A stretch of DNA of 64,000 nucleotides, from positions 27,211,927 through 27,275,926 of the forward strand of contig CM051030.1 of the NCBI GenBank assembly GCA_027627225.1, in the 5' to 3' direction. Source of the stretch: Congeria kusceri. Its lineage: Eukaryota; Mollusca; Bivalvia; Myida; Dreissenidae. Position numbers and translations under genes: made by a program. Numbering within the stretch: the first letter of the stretch is position 1; every line of letters begins with the position of its first letter. Positions 1-12,111 of the stretch are shown piece by piece. The notes under the pieces are model-generated. The model was given only the letters and a program-made list of their open reading frames with translations. It made no database searches and had not been told where the DNA came from.

Positions 1-1637
1 TTGGTGCTAGCACCAAATGGGTACTGAACATACTTGTTGCCAAGCATTTTGGATTTGATGTGGGTGCCAGCCCCGATAAGCTTATTTATTGGGTTTGAGC
101 CGCGCCTGGTCTTGGGCCTGGCCCAGTACTGAATGGTCTGCTGCTGTCAGCGCAGCTTGAGGGGCAGGATCCCTGCCTCCTCCTCGAGCATGCTAATTGG
201 GGTACAGGGCAGGGCTCTGAGGGCTATTCTAAGGGCCTTATTCTGGATGGTGTCAAGGATCCTAAGGGCGTTTGGCGTGGCACAGTTATAGATTTCGGCG
301 CCATAGTCTAATTTTGGACGTATGAGGGACTTATAGAGAAGCAAGAGGCTGTTTTTATCTGACCCATAACCTGTGCCTCTTAGCATTCTCATTAAATTTA
401 GGTCCCTCTCGCACCTTTCTGCCAAATATTTAAAGTGGTGAGCGAAGGTAAGTCTCTTATCTAAACACATTCCTAAGAATTTCACCATTTTTTCAAAAAC
501 AGTTTTGGTGCCGCCTAAATATACGTCCAAACTGTGATGACTTTGGTTGCCAAACAGTACACCTATAGTTTTAGCCTGTGAAATTTTAAACCCCCATTCG
601 GTGGCCCAAATGGAGTCCAGCCCTGCTTGCGCCTTCTTTTGCAGGGTTGACAGGTTGGCCCCCGTTAACCATGTGGCAGAGTCATCTGCAAATTGAGATA
701 TGACCATGCCGGTTTTCACGGTATCCGGCAGGTCATTTACGATGATGGAGAACAACAGGGGGGAGATAACAGACCCTTGGGGAGTGCCTCGTTGAGTTAT
801 GGCCTCTTCAGACAGTTCTCCATCCACCTTGACCTGTATCTTTCGACCTTCCAGAAAAGCCCTTATATAATGGAAACAGTTTCCCGTGATACCATAATCA
901 GCTAGTTTTTTAAGTATTCCAAAATTCCAGGTTAAATCGAAGGCAGCGGTCAAATCTAAAAATATTGCTAATACTGATTTCCTTCGATTTTTGGCAAAAC
1001 TAATGTCATGTTGAAGACGTGCTAGCTGATCTATAGTGGAATGCCCTTTCCTGAAGCCAGACTGGAAGGGGTTCAAAATATGTTTTGACTCCAATAAGTG
1101 TTCTAATCTGTTTTTAACCATTACTTCTAGTAATTTGCCTGCATGGGGTGTTAAACTTATTGGACGATAAGAATTTAGATCGTTTTGGTCGTTATTTGGT
1201 TTTAGAATTGGTATCACGGTGGCCTGCTTCCATTCCTGTGGTATGGTCCCCGCGCTGTAAACCATATTAAACAATTTTAGCCATACGTTTAGTGCAATGT
1301 CTGGCATATGTTTAAACAGTGCATAGCTAATTGAGTCAGGTCCCGTGGCGGAGTCCTTCCTGGTACCAATTGCTTTTTTAAGTTCCGAAAGTGTGAATGG
1401 AATGTTTAATGGAGTACTATTATCCCCAGGCTCGTTCAAAATGTGTTTGTTATGTGACTCAAAATGTTTTTGGTAGTCCAAAGTTTCTGAGGGTAAATTT
1501 GAGTCACTAGAAGTGGAAGCATAGTGTTTAACCAAAAATTGAGCCTTGTCTCGGGGGTTAGTTGCAATTTCGCCTTGATGTTTAAGGAGCGGTACAGGTT
1601 TTCTTGAAATTCCTTTCAGTTGTGAATTTTTTGCCAA
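1..1637 (-). pseudogene. LINE ORF2 reverse transcriptase portion, interrupted and truncated by window edge
   Basis: The open stretch from 1637 down to 147 gives 496 codons. RT core blocks are recognisable: SYRPISL (about residues 157-162), FLDLTAAFD with the motif-A Asp near 228, RGTPQGSVISPLLF (283-296) and the catalytic FADD (316-319). A thumb/connection region follows, ending in a leucine-rich EAGILPLKLR. The stop TGA at 144-146 falls inside conserved sequence: the same frame stays open from 143 to the window edge with RT-like residues (QQQTIQYWARPKTRRG), so the stop probably replaced an Arg CGA codon. Catalytic residues are intact, but reading is blocked here and at the junction with the endonuclease near 1,616-1,640. 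It would make cDNA by target-primed reverse transcription if intact. Confidence 0.9.
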
Positions 1638-2767
1638 AAGTCCCTAGTGTTATGTTTATTTACTACTGTTGTTTCACAGAACTGTTTCCAATTTTCTCTT
1701 TTAGCTGCCAAAATAACCTGCTTTGCTTTATTTTCAAGAGACCTATAGTTTTGAATAGTGTGCTCGGCAGGGTTTTTCCTTAATTGTTTTAGTGCTTTTT
1801 TCCTTTCCTGTATCGCTTTAGCACATTCGGGACTCCACCAGGGTACCGCCTTTGTTTTATGCTTACCAGAGGAGACAGGGATGCTAAGCTCCGCCATGGA
1901 TAGAGTAGCCACTGTTAAATTATGACAGAACTGTTGAACGTCCAAGGAGTGGACATCTGCAAGGGAGAGGTCTGTGCACAACTTCCCAAACCGGTCCCAA
2001 TGAGCCTCCTTGAGAAAAAATTTGATCTCATGGGAGGTATGGGTGACGGCCTCCTGCGTAACAGTGTCACACAGGGTGACCAATTGCGGGAAGTGGTCAG
2101 ACCCCAAGTTATCATTGACAGTTTCCCATACAGAAGTACTGGCCAAGGAGGGTCTGGCTACGGTAAAGTCTAAACATGAGGTAACCCCGGTAGAGTGAAA
2201 CCTGGTTGGCGAACCGTCATTAAGCAAAACAAGATCTTGCTCTTCCAACCAGTCAATCACAGCTTGACCTTCCGTGGAGGTATGTGTGGAGCCCCATGCG
2301 GGGTGGTGTGCGTTAAAGTCCCCTGTGTAAATAATATCACACGGTCCTTTAACGGTCCTAAGTTGTTGACTGATGCTATTAAGATACTCAAGTGCACACC
2401 CTCTTGAGTAAATGTTGACCAATATTAGTGGACGGTTCTTATTATGGTAAACTTTAATTGCCAGCACCTCAATGGCCGTATTACCGTGAACCTTTAAAGG
2501 GTTATCCACTCCCATTAGCTCATAGTTTATATTGTCCTTAATAAAAAAAGCTAATCCTCCGGCAATATTAGAGTCAAGATTAGTATGGTTTTTGAATTCT
2601 GTTCTGTAGCGGGGGATTTTCTTAACATTATTATCAGAAAATTTTGTTTCCTGGATAGCCAGAATGCTAATAAAATTATTTAGGTCAAGAAAATGTTTAA
2701 TTTTGACAAATTTGTGGCTAGATAAGCCACCTATATTATGAGAAATGATATTCAGCTGTCTATCCAT
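1616..2767 (-). pseudogene. LINE ORF2 endonuclease (APE/EEP fold) portion
   Basis: Reading from an ATG at 2767, the protein begins MDRQLNIISHNIGG and carries the exo/endo/phosphatase landmarks: N-terminal SHNIGGL, the metal-binding Glu in AIQETKF, the YTGDFNAHHPAWG block (Asp/Asn pair) and the terminal GSDHFPQ. This nuclease nicks the genomic target for retrotransposition. The open frame extends upstream to 2836, but homology-like sequence starts at 2767, so that Met is preferred. The frame stops at 1616 within a sequence (DFWQKIHN) that normally runs straight into the RT. The RT resumes in another frame a few bases on, which indicates a single-base indel near 1,620. Confidence 0.88.
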
Positions 2768-3618
2768 GGTGGGCTTACAACCTGCGCTTATTGGATGATA
2801 TTTGGGGGAGACAGGATGAGCATGTAGTTTTAGCATCCAGTTTCCGGCATGACCAGGGTGTTTTTAGCCGGCCGGTTGAGTGCAATGGCCGACTGGGCCG
2901 GGGCCGGGAACCGCAAGCTGCGCCGGCTCCCCCGACGCCAGAGGTAGCCCCGGGCTGGGGCACGGGAGGAGGAGTGGCTGCCTTCGAATGGCTTTCTTCT
3001 TGGGGTTCAGGGGGTGTGGCCATGACATTGGGAGAGGGGGCAGGTGTCTTCTTAAACCTGTCCTCCACCTTTTTAATTAGGTAGGGTTTTACATGACACC
3101 CAGTTGGACGTCGGCGATCTTTGATCACCTCCGCCATAAGATCCGCCAATTCACTGACGTGAATGGGGCGCAGCTGGAGACCTTTGTGTGGCGGATCCTT
3201 TACGTGGAGTAATGGGTCCCTTTAGATCTTATGGTTTTCATGTATGGGGAGGTCTGGGTGTCAACCATTCTCGGGAACTTATGGGGGGCACCAACAACCG
3301 GCTCCTCCTCTATGCCACAGACACCGGAGATGGACATGGTAGCATAAATGCTATCATGGACGGACACAATGGAGTCGTGCCCGGTGACATTGAATTCAGA
3401 CCTGTCCGAGACGGTGGTCAGACTTTCCGAGCTCGCTGACACTGGGGTTATTTCCCCATATCCCCAAGACAGAGAGACCCTGGGGCTGGGTGTCCTATTC
3501 TCCGAAATAGGAGAATTAGGGTGGTCGGGACTTACCTCAATGAAGCTGACTGGCTTGTGGTAACTAGGGGTGGGGGGCGTTGACTGGAGCCTACCTAAGA
3601 TCTCCGGGGAGTCAACGA
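2768..3618 (-). other. ORF1-ORF2 linker with disrupted frames
   Basis: Two open pieces lie in different minus-strand frames: 3442-3200 (Ser/Thr-rich) and 3149-2775 (Pro/Ala-rich, with PAPSPNVMATPPEPQEES-type sequence). Both look like low-complexity C-terminal sequence of an ORF1 protein. The frame changes suggest indels in an originally continuous ORF1 tail or spacer. No catalytic motif is visible. Confidence 0.5.
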
Positions 3619-4518
3619 TTAGGCAACTAGGGCTGCCTTCGGGGGCCGATACCTGTTTGACCTTGTACCAGTGTCTGCTTCTGAGGAGGGGTTCTCTGCC
3701 ACGGGTTTCTGTGACCGTGCTAGTATCCGCTTCTCAGCTTCAAAGCAGGTTATCCCCTCCGTTTTGACTAAAGTGGCCACCATTTGGGCCCGTAGGTAAG
3801 AGGGGCATCCCTGGTAGGCTGCTGAGTGCAGATTACCGCAGTTTGCACAACAGCGGTAGTTTTTGCGGCATTCTCTGGCCCCATGAGAACCAGCACGCCG
3901 ACTACACCGTTGTTTATTTTTACAGCCACCGCGACCAGCTATATGTCAGAAGGACTGACAATGAAAACAACGTGGGGGGGGGGTAACTGGCATGGGCCTG
4001 ACTCCAATGACTGTGTTTGTATCTGCTACTGCAAGGAATTTGGGTATCGAACCGGCAGTAGCAAAGGTAACACGGACAAGACGTGGAAAGCCTTTGGGAG
4101 GGGGTCTAGGGGGGTTAAGTCTATCAAGAGATAATATTTCACAATTAAAATGGGGATCAAAAACAAGGGAGTTACGAAGTTGATCAAGGTCTTCATTTTC
4201 TGGTATGCCTGCCAAGGTGGCATAAACAGTCCTTAGATTTTTGGGAAGAGTGGCACGAACTGATACATTACCAAGTTTAAAGAGGTGTTTACTAAGTAGA
4301 GATTGAAGACCTTGAGCAAATTTGAGTTGGAGCAGGATACTCCCTGATGCCAGTGGGATTGTCTTCTGGACCAGGCCGGGCAGGGCCTTAGCCAGGTGTG
4401 ACGCTAGCTGGAAAATGGTGAACAGGGAGGCTAGTTTCCCTGGCTGGCCGAATGACTGTAGGAGGTACTTGAATTGCATAGTGTTATGCGATACATGGTG
4501 CTGATCCTGCATACTCAA
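3619..4518 (-). pseudogene. LINE ORF1 nucleic-acid-binding protein with zinc knuckles
   Basis: The frame from Met at 4518 is open to a TGA at 3946-3948 and then continues in the same frame to TAA at 3619-3621. The first part carries the PRLVRVTFATAGSIPKFL segment typical of the domain before the knuckles in Jockey/I ORF1 proteins. The internal stop lies inside the first CCHC knuckle (CFHCQSF, stop, then H...C). A second knuckle (CSRRAGSHGAREC) has lost one Cys to Arg, and a third (CANCGNLHSAAYQGC) is intact. ORF1 proteins bind the element RNA and act as chaperones. Confidence 0.8.
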
Positions 4519-4600
4519 AGCCTCCCCCAGTAAGGGTGATAGGTTTCACTACTGCCCTGGGTACGGGTATCATGTTTGCCACCTACCATCCTTGAGTAAT

Positions 4601-6480
4601 AGGGGAAAAAATAAAATTTTAAGATTGGAAAGACTGGCAATAAGCCTAAAAAACTATAAAACGGGTTAAAGGCTGCAAAAAGAAGGCAAAGGTTCTAGAA
4701 AAAAAACAAAAAAGTTCTACAAAACAGGTGGTGGACACAATATAAGTTAATATGAGCACACGGCTTGTATTTAGCACAGAAACTAGCTTGAGATGTAGCT
4801 AAAAAATTCACATGAAAAAAAGCATAAACTACTGCTATTTGGTGTAAACTATTACTAAGGCCTAAAAGATATACACATGTGGTTCATATATGATCTTTAG
4901 AAACCAAATAGCGGCCTAAAACGTTCAAATATAATTAGAATATTAATTCGGACGAAATGGTCCGGACGCAAAATTTTGAACTGGACGTGGGGGGAGGAAT
5001 ACCGCTGGAATTACTTCTGAAATGGCTGGCGATGGTCGCTGGTGGCTTCGTCTATCAACACGCACTGGTTTTATTTATAATGTCTTTGTAATATTGTCAC
5101 TGTAGTATATTTTTCAATGTTTATTTTTCTTTGTTTATTTTTTCAACTGGATTCGGCGGTAGCGCATGCGCAGATCAGTGTATACGTGTGAAAAACGTAA
5201 TTATTTGACCTCAACCAATCTTATGTAATGTTATGCAATTAAACTGTCAATTAATGGAACATATTATTACGTAATTAGTCAATATAATCTCTTTGTTTGT
5301 ATAACCATGCGGTAGATGTATATTGAGCTATAGCTTCGCCCCCATTTATTGGATAGTCAGAAACAATCTGAAGCAAACTGTTTGCTGCTTTACTATTGGC
5401 TGAAATTTACACCATATGCAAATATTGATAGGTCATGAACTTTGATTGACCCTTTGTCCCAAATTTTCACAAGTCAATATGACGCATGCATGTCAATTAT
5501 GGGGCGACAAAATCGAGTCAAACCAAAGTTATGAGCATCAAAACCCGGAGTTCCGGGTCAAATGAAAGCCCTGATTACTATAGAAATTGTTAGTGGTTTA
5601 AAGACATTGGTTGCCCGAGTTTCCCGTCAAAGGAATGTTAATCCCGTGCATGTTTTTTGCATGGAGAAATCCCATTATTGTGGTCAGTGAAGTGTTTCAA
5701 GTTTGAGGGTTGTCTCATAATTCTATGCTTAGTATCCAAAATTGAACAAAAACATTGGTACAGCAAATGGAGAAAAAATAGGTAAATTATAAACAAATTG
5801 GCGTGGTTTTTCCATGCAAATTTACTTATTGGTGAACAAAAACTTACCAAGTGATTTTTAGTTAATAAATTGTTGAATTTATTATATATTGTAAACTTCT
5901 AATAGTGTTCAGCAATTGTTTCCTAGACTGCCCTTAAAATGACTTGTCCATTTGATAACAGTTAATATTACCGTAAGAAGTACAGTTATTCATGGAAAGC
6001 ATGAAACATGAGAAAATCAACACAGTGTTTTTAACAATAGAGTGGCATTTGTCTTTAACGGAACACTTTTATGTATAATTGAAATAATTTAAATATAGTT
6101 TATTGAGAAAGGGCAAGTAATTCAACCTTAAACTGTCACTCAAAGATCGCCAGTATTGCAATTGCTAATGTGACGTGACTCCTTCCGAAATAACCCTAGT
6201 TACGTCATCCTGTAACGCGCTTTATTTTTGTGAAAACTTGAATATTAAAAAACATGATGACGTATGTATTTGTGAACAGCAGGCTGTAATATGAAGCAAT
6301 CTGATTCTGTGACGTCAAAGGTATGCATACGTCACATTGTATGACAATATCATTAATTATTAGACTTTTAGTTGAAAGGTGTCGATATTAGACGACTGTC
6401 GAAATTACCCGACATTACTCTAGCTAATGAATGATTGAAAGGACTATCTTCTGTGAATATTTGTAGTATAGTATTTAACT
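4601..6480. other. AT-rich non-coding sequence
   Basis: No convincing coding region, tRNA or terminal inverted repeat was found. A cluster of CRE-like ACGTCA/TGACGT sites lies at about 6,170-6,335, but nothing near it looks like a transcribed gene. Confidence 0.5.
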
Positions 6481-6499
6481 GTTCTGGGTTACATTTTTA

Positions 6500-6965
6500 T
6501 GCTCCGCCATCTTGATGCATGAGGCATATAGTGATCGTCCTGTCTGTCCTTCCATCCGTCTTTCCGTCTGTTCTTTCTTCTGTGACAAGGTTAAGTAGAT
6601 TTTACCGTTTCGTCGCACCAACACCGCTTACTACAACACTTTGATACTTACACAGTTGTTGCTTATGACCATTCCCTATCCACCCATATCACACAACCTC
6701 ACTTTGACCTTGACCTTGACCTCATTTGGACTGATAATAATTCAAAAGTGGCATTTTTTGGTTAACTAGATTCTACCGTTTCGTATAGCACCAACACCGC
6801 TTACTACAACACTTGAATATTTAAACAGTTTTTACTTATGACCGTTCCCAATCCACCCATATCACCCAACCTCACTTTGACCTTGACCTAATTTGGACTA
6901 AGAAATGGGATACCCAGAACCAACCGGGGGCATGTGTGCTTATCAAAGACAGAATCTTGTTTTTT
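6500..6965 (+). mobile_element. Satellite-bearing element, family G, copy 1
   Basis: A CTGTCTGTCC/CCGTCTG-type short-repeat run at about 6,538-6,580 is followed by two copies of a unit of about 169 bp (starting near 6,592 and 6,761), each with ACCAACACCGCTTACTACAA and TCACTTTGACCTTGACCT. The right end is CAGAATCTTGTTTT. The same units recur at 40,738-41,222, which ends GTGTCTTGTTTT. Plan and 3' end agree with the other satellite-bearing families in this window. Confidence 0.65.
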
Positions 6966-7479
6966 TTTATTTTCTGTTGCAAACGATCGCATTGTATTTA
7001 GCTGTATGTTTCAATTGATCATTCGTCATTTTGTAAACTGCTAAATGCATACGATTCATGTTTACGTGAGGTTGTGTATTTAAGCAAAATGCTATCATAT
7101 TTTCAGTTTATTTACTTCCATTTCAGATGATAATACAATAAAAACAACAATAAAAATAAGAATAACAAAAATGATATAGGGTTGACTTTGCTAACTTTCC
7201 ACATGTAGTTAACATAGAACTACAACTTAAATGTAAAATCTCTATTATGAACAAGTTAGTAATTATATGATTATTAATAAATAATAATACTCATATTATT
7301 ATTACCAACCGACCAACTGACTGTAAATACAGTCTTTGTCCACATATATGAAATCTTAGACTTGGAGTAAGACAGAACTTCTCAGGATTGATCAGTTACT
7401 GTACCAAGTCTAGTTGTACATATGATATATTTCAGCTAAGAGAAATACTAATTTAATTTATCAAATAATATGAGGCGTG

Positions 7480-7625
7480 TGGTGGGAAACATGGGCTTGA
7501 TGCATGTGCGTAAAGTGTCGTCCCAGATTAGCCTGTGCAGTCGGCACAGGCTAATCCAGGATGACACTTTCCCCTTTTATGGTATTTTCTGTTTCAAGGA
7601 AGTCTCTTCCACTGTAGGCGGAAAG
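7480..7625. repeat. Palindromic dispersed repeat with an imperfect 57-bp hairpin
   Basis: Positions 7,516-7,572 form a hairpin: AAAGTGTCGTCCCAGATTAG pairs with CTAATCCAGGATGACACTTT around a CTGTGCAGTCGGCACAG centre. Flanks reading GGGCTTGATGCATGTGCGTA and AAGGAAGTCTCTTC look like a common bivalve MITE that is normally longer and symmetrical, so this is probably half of one. The family link is from memory. Confidence 0.6.
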
Positions 7626-7749
7626 TGTTGTGCCTACGGTGTCCTGTTACCGGCTCGTAGTCTGGTGACTTTGACCTGTGTTTATGAAAGAATGCCGATG
7701 ATTCGCCGAAGCGCCAACATGATACCATAGCGATATAAACGTAGCAATC

Positions 7750-8040
7750 TTGTGTGTTTTTTTCATATGTGGTTAGAAAATCGGGCAAAGATACGACATA
7801 CATATCGCTTCGGCGTATTGTGTCGGCGCTTCGGTTCATCTTTTCGTTGTGTCGGTGCATCGTCTCAGTGCGTCGACGTATTGTCTCGGTGCGTCGGCGC
7901 CCTTTCATTTCGGAGGTCTCTGACGCGCCGGCACAATACACCAATGCGCGGACACAAAATGCCAATGCATTGACACGATGCACCAAGCGATGTAAACATC
8001 GTCTTGTGGTATCATCGCCCAATTTTACATGGTGTAGCAA
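7750..8040. repeat. GC-rich degenerate repeat (GCGCCGA/TCGGCGC words), copy 1
   Basis: This stretch is rich in CGTCGGCGC- and CGTCTCGGTGCGTC-type words in an AT-rich neighbourhood. Its reverse complement shares CTCCGAAATGAAAGGGCGCCGA-like sequence and general word content with 13,880-14,100, so the two are inverted copies of one family. Open frames here are by-products of stop-poor GC-rich words. Confidence 0.5.
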
Positions 8041-8083
8041 AAGTGAAGATAATTATTATGTACGAGTACAGTTGCTGTTATAT

Positions 8084-8224
8084 AAATAACACATGGATGA
8101 GAGGGTGATTTAAAATAATATCAACCCGAGAAATGTTAAATCAACCGAGGCGGTAGCCGAGGTTGATATGACTTTTCAAGGGTTGATATTATTTATATCA
8201 CCCTCTCAGCCATGTGTTACTTAT
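8084..8224. repeat. Foldback palindrome 1
   Basis: Left arm 8,084-8,127 (AAATAACACATGGATGAGAG onward) pairs with right arm 8,180-8,224 (GGGTTGATATTATTTATATC onward, ending CATGTGTTACTT). An inner hairpin lies around TCAACCGAGG / CCGAGGTTGA. It has the form of a small foldback or MITE-type element, and no ORF. Confidence 0.75.
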
Positions 8225-8259
8225 TTTATTAAACCGAGCAATCTGTATAATACTTAGAC

Positions 8260-8388
8260 AATGATATACGGCAGAGCTGGGCCAGGCATCTATAATCGGC
8301 CCACTGCTGATATAACGGCCCGAGGGCCGTTATACGGCTAGGGTCGATTATAGACGCCCGGCCCAGCTCTGCCGTATATTATCGTTTA
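8260..8388. repeat. Foldback palindrome 2, adjacent to palindrome 1
   Basis: Left arm (ATGATATACGGCAGAGCTGG..., 8,260-8,312) pairs with right arm (8,341-8,388, CCCAGCTCTGCCGTATATTA). An inner GGCCCGAGGGCC hairpin lies at about 8,318-8,329. It is separated from palindrome 1 by about 36 bp. No coding content. Confidence 0.75.
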
Positions 8389-8559
8389 TAATTCATATGA
8401 TCCTATCACAAGAAAAGAATCATGTTACTTTCTTTATTACACAAAATGTTAACAAAAACACCAAACTTTACGTACTTTTATTTTAAATTCAACTAATTAC
8501 GCAATACGTGACGCAATTCTAACGAATGACTTAATTTATAAACAGAAAAACAGTGACGA

Positions 8560-9910
8560 AACAAACCAGTTTTCGCTGGACTCGCAGTTTTGTTGTGACA
8601 TCGATTATGTCATGTTTGCTTTTATTTTTAGTAAAATACATTACTATTAGTTTAATAAATCATGCATAGACAAATTCTGAATGATGAATGTGTCAGTTGG
8701 ACAAATAATATATTTTGAGATCTTGAATCGAATAAGATCAAACGTTCTGACCAGTCATTGCGATTTCGTAAATCGTGTTTCTGGTCAGAATGGCTTTCAT
8801 GATTGTTAAAAATTAAGGCTTATGGATATAAGACAAGGGAATTGCTTACAGTATTGTTGGATTTTTATTGTTGGAAGCAATGGATTGCAATTGAGGTACA
8901 GTAAAAGTTTCCGATCTATTCAGTTTTGTTCAGTTTTTCTTTTCTCAAACTAAATCATGCATAGGCTATACATTGTATATATATTTAATCAATTTAACTA
9001 CAAACTTTCGTTAATATTCATTATTTGCATTTTTGGATATAACCGTTTAATTTTGAAATACGTCATTATTGGTCGTTGACGTCGCACGATGGGATTCTCT
9101 TTGATTATCGAAAAATCTGCCACTGCCAATTATAATTATATAGGCTCAGCAGAGCCGCGTAACGGCCCGTAATTGACGTCAAAATGTTACTATTTTTAGT
9201 AACACTATGTATTATTTTGAAAAAATAAGCTTAGTGATTTTGTTTCACCATAATTTTAATGTAATGTAGACACTACTGTAATAAGGCTAAGTAAACCAAG
9301 GCTTGACATTACCATTTCACACTGCCATAGTTATCTAGTTAAAACATTGCAGAATCAGCCTTCCATACTTTTTCTTCCAATACTTTGCTGACATGACCTT
9401 AACCTTTTATCGGCATTTAGTGTGTGCTGCTGTATTAAGACCTGTCATTTTTAAAGATGGCGTGATCCATACGAAGTTTCTACAGCGCGTTAGATTAAAT
9501 CGGTTATACACAAGGAGAAATACAGGCGAATGTTATGGTGTGATTCAAAATGGAATAATATTCAGTTGATTGAAAGTGTTAAATGGATATTCAGATCACA
9601 TAACGGATAAATGTGTGGCATATTCTCTAAACATATTGTGCAGTGTCGACACAAACCAGTTTTCACTGGACTGATGTTATTACATAGGTTTGTGTTTTAT
9701 CAAGTTTAAATACAGAACTAAAGAAACCATGCATCAGTGATGTATAAAATTATTTTGGACGCCAATATTGAAAATTGAAATTCGGATATAGTTTTGGAAA
9801 CAAAATATGAATTTAAAGATATGGTCTGACCAGGCATGGTGATTTAGAAAACGCATCATGTTTCAGGTTAGCACAGTTTACATGAAACATTGTAATAAAA
9901 ATGATATTAA
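8560..9910. repeat. Old imperfect duplication (8.56-8.88 and 9.65-9.91 kb)
   Basis: Both stretches contain ACCAGTTTTCRCTGGACT, a run of AATACA/CATGCATAG-type sequence, and then a TCTGACCAG..CAT..TGATTT segment in the same order. They look like two diverged copies of one unit. The sequence between (8,890-9,640) shows no gene. Confidence 0.4.
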
Positions 9911-11150
9911 AAGCTTTGTGAATACAAAAAGGAATTGCAAATGCTTGTAGCTGGATATTAATTGTAAAATGCCGTGGATCGACGTCAGCACTTGGAAGGT
10001 AATAGTTGCATAGTCGTTCAATTTTGTTTTGTTTTGAAACAAAAAGCGCTGTTCTATTTTTAGCTCCTCGCGAGGGTGATATGACAAAATATTACCCTGG
10101 GATATAACTTTTTGTCTATGGAAAAAATACACAGAGTGGTCACATGAGGTGTAATAAAATTATATACCGGCAGCTGTAAAATGTATGCCCACAGGTGAAA
10201 TGTTTACCTGTAGGTCTACGTATTCTCAATTACACTATTACCGGTCTATACTTATTATAGAGGTATTCCGATTTTCGTATTTAACCATGCCCGGGATAGT
10301 CATATCTGCTTTCGTTTTTAGACAATCGTTCGTGCCAACTGTTATCTAACAAAAAATGGAAACAACGTTGCCCTTAAATGTCAACAGAAATAACAAAAAT
10401 TATTTCAAGCTATTGTATTTTTGCCCAAATTATTGTGTTTTCAAGTACATGACAAAACACCATATCGAAAGCATTCCAAATTTATGGAGATCTATGAGGT
10501 AATCAAATCCCATTACAGGAACATCTCCATGTGCAAATAGTGTATTTTGGCTTCAGATCAAAGTGATCTAACTGCAAAAAACAAAGAGCGTTGACACGGG
10601 TGTCGCGAGTGCTCCTTGTCATTTTAACTCTTTGATGACGTCAGACGCTTACAGTTTTTAATTTAACGAGTTTTAACGGATTTGTTGCTTTAGTAGTTAC
10701 GACACTTGAACAGTAGAAATGTGACATCTGATTTTAATCGCTTATTAATAGTTTGCAACTGGTGACAAGTGTTGTGATGTGAAAATGGATACATGTGTTA
10801 ACAAAACTATAAATTATAAATATATACATGATGCATACTTTTTGGTTGTAACTTGCGTTTTTTCTGTGGCGTAATTCAACAGTCTTCTCATTTTATGTAC
10901 TGCTAGTTACGTGAAATAAGGGCGAAGTGATTATCGCTTTTTTTGCATAAATAAGGCGCAGTTTCGTCGGGAGGGTGACTTTTTCGCTTAAATCGCCTTG
11001 ATATGTATTCCCTGGCAACCGGAAGTGGTATTGGGGTTTTGGACTTAATAAAGACAGAAGAGACCGTGGGTGACTCGTGAGGGACAGCAAGCGGTGTTGA
11101 AGCAACCGGAAGTGGTGGTGGAGCAACCGGAAATGCTGTTCTAGCTGGAA
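9911..11150. other. AT-rich sequence upstream of the recombinase pseudogene
   Basis: No gene or clear repeat is seen. A TGACGTCA site lies near 10,634. A CTCGCGAGGGTGATATGAC...ATTACCCTGGGATATAAC patch near 10,065-10,110 may be a worn foldback repeat. Confidence 0.35.
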
Positions 11151-11924
11151 TTGCGGCCGCGGTCCTCCAGTACTGCAACCAGATTTGCAAAGCCGGTGAC
11201 CAATGAAGACATTGATAACCTCACTGCTTCAAAAATTAACAAAAACACCGAGAAAAGCAGGCAATGGGTAAGACTAGTCTTTGACGAATGGAGGAAAAAA
11301 CAGGGAAGTGATATTCCCGACCTAGCTTCTATGAGCAAAGAAGAGATAAACCACTGGCTGCAGAGGTTTGTGTTGGAAGTGCGAAATCAAACGGGAGATT
11401 ACTACACAAGCAACACAATTGATTTTATTCTGTGTGTACTTTTGCGTTACCTTTGGGATAGAAATTTGTACAACAAAAAATTTCCTCGATGAAAAGGATC
11501 CTGACTTCTGTCTGTTAAGAAAAACAATTGACAGTTAAATGAAGGATATTTTAGAGAAGGGAGTTGTTGCAGATGTGAAACAAGCAGATCCGATTCCAGA
11601 AGACACTGAAGAGAAATTGTGGAATTCGGGCAATTTCGGAAAAGGCGATGCTAAACGTTTGCAATACACAGTATTCTTTTACGTGTGCAAACTCTTCGAG
11701 CACCACAACCTGGTCTGCGACCAATTTGAAATTGGGGAAGATGAGATCAGGAAGTATGTTAGATTCCACGGAAGGATAACAAGACATTCAAAGGAGGACT
11801 CAGGCATCAACAACTGCAACGAAAAGATATAAAACACTACTGCTTAGAAGGTAGGCAAATTATTTCTTTGTATTTTTAGATTAAACCTACGTTATTTATT
11901 TTACGTCGATTGCATCGAAAGCCC

Positions 11925-12078
11925 AAGGCTTTTTGAGACATTTGCGAGTCCGTTGCCTAGGTAGAACCACTATTTGGTGTCTTCGGGGAAGATCTTGAGG
12001 ATGCTTCCAGCATGGGGATCGAACCCGGGACTTATCGATCGCTAGGCAGATACCATATCCACAATGCCACCGCAACCT
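11925..12078 (-). mobile_element. tRNA-derived SINE
   Basis: On the minus strand from 12,078, an A-box-like TGGCATTGTGG and a perfect B-box core GGTTCGATCCC are spaced as in a tRNA. A body follows, ending near GCCTTGGGCTTTCG. The cloverleaf is not convincing and there is no functional anticodon arm, so it is called a SINE rather than a tRNA gene. Confidence 0.65.
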
Positions 12079-12111
12079 TTGTATTTTAATAGTCGTTACT
12101 ATGGATGAAAG

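Larger units (their letters stand above)
1..4600 (-). mobile_element. Degenerate non-LTR retrotransposon (I/Jockey-superfamily-like LINE), 3' end outside window
   Basis: On the minus strand, in order, lie an ORF1 with zinc knuckles (4518 down to 3619), a disrupted proline/serine-rich stretch, an apurinic-type endonuclease (from about 2767) and a reverse transcriptase that continues through the left window edge. Order and motifs match LINEs of the I/Jockey group. Frames are broken by an in-frame stop in ORF1, frameshifts in the linker, a frameshift between endonuclease and RT, and a stop at 144-146. This copy is therefore dead. The 5' limit near 4,600 is an estimate. Whether an RNase H domain follows the RT, which would favour the I/Nimb group over Jockey, cannot be seen because the element leaves the window. 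Confidence 0.9.

Noticed and set aside
3826..4134. Plus-strand ORF
   Set aside because: It is antisense to LINE ORF1 zinc knuckles.
7594..8040. 148-codon minus-strand gene
   Set aside because: The open frame comes from GC-rich repeat words shared with 13.9 kb; no recognisable domain.
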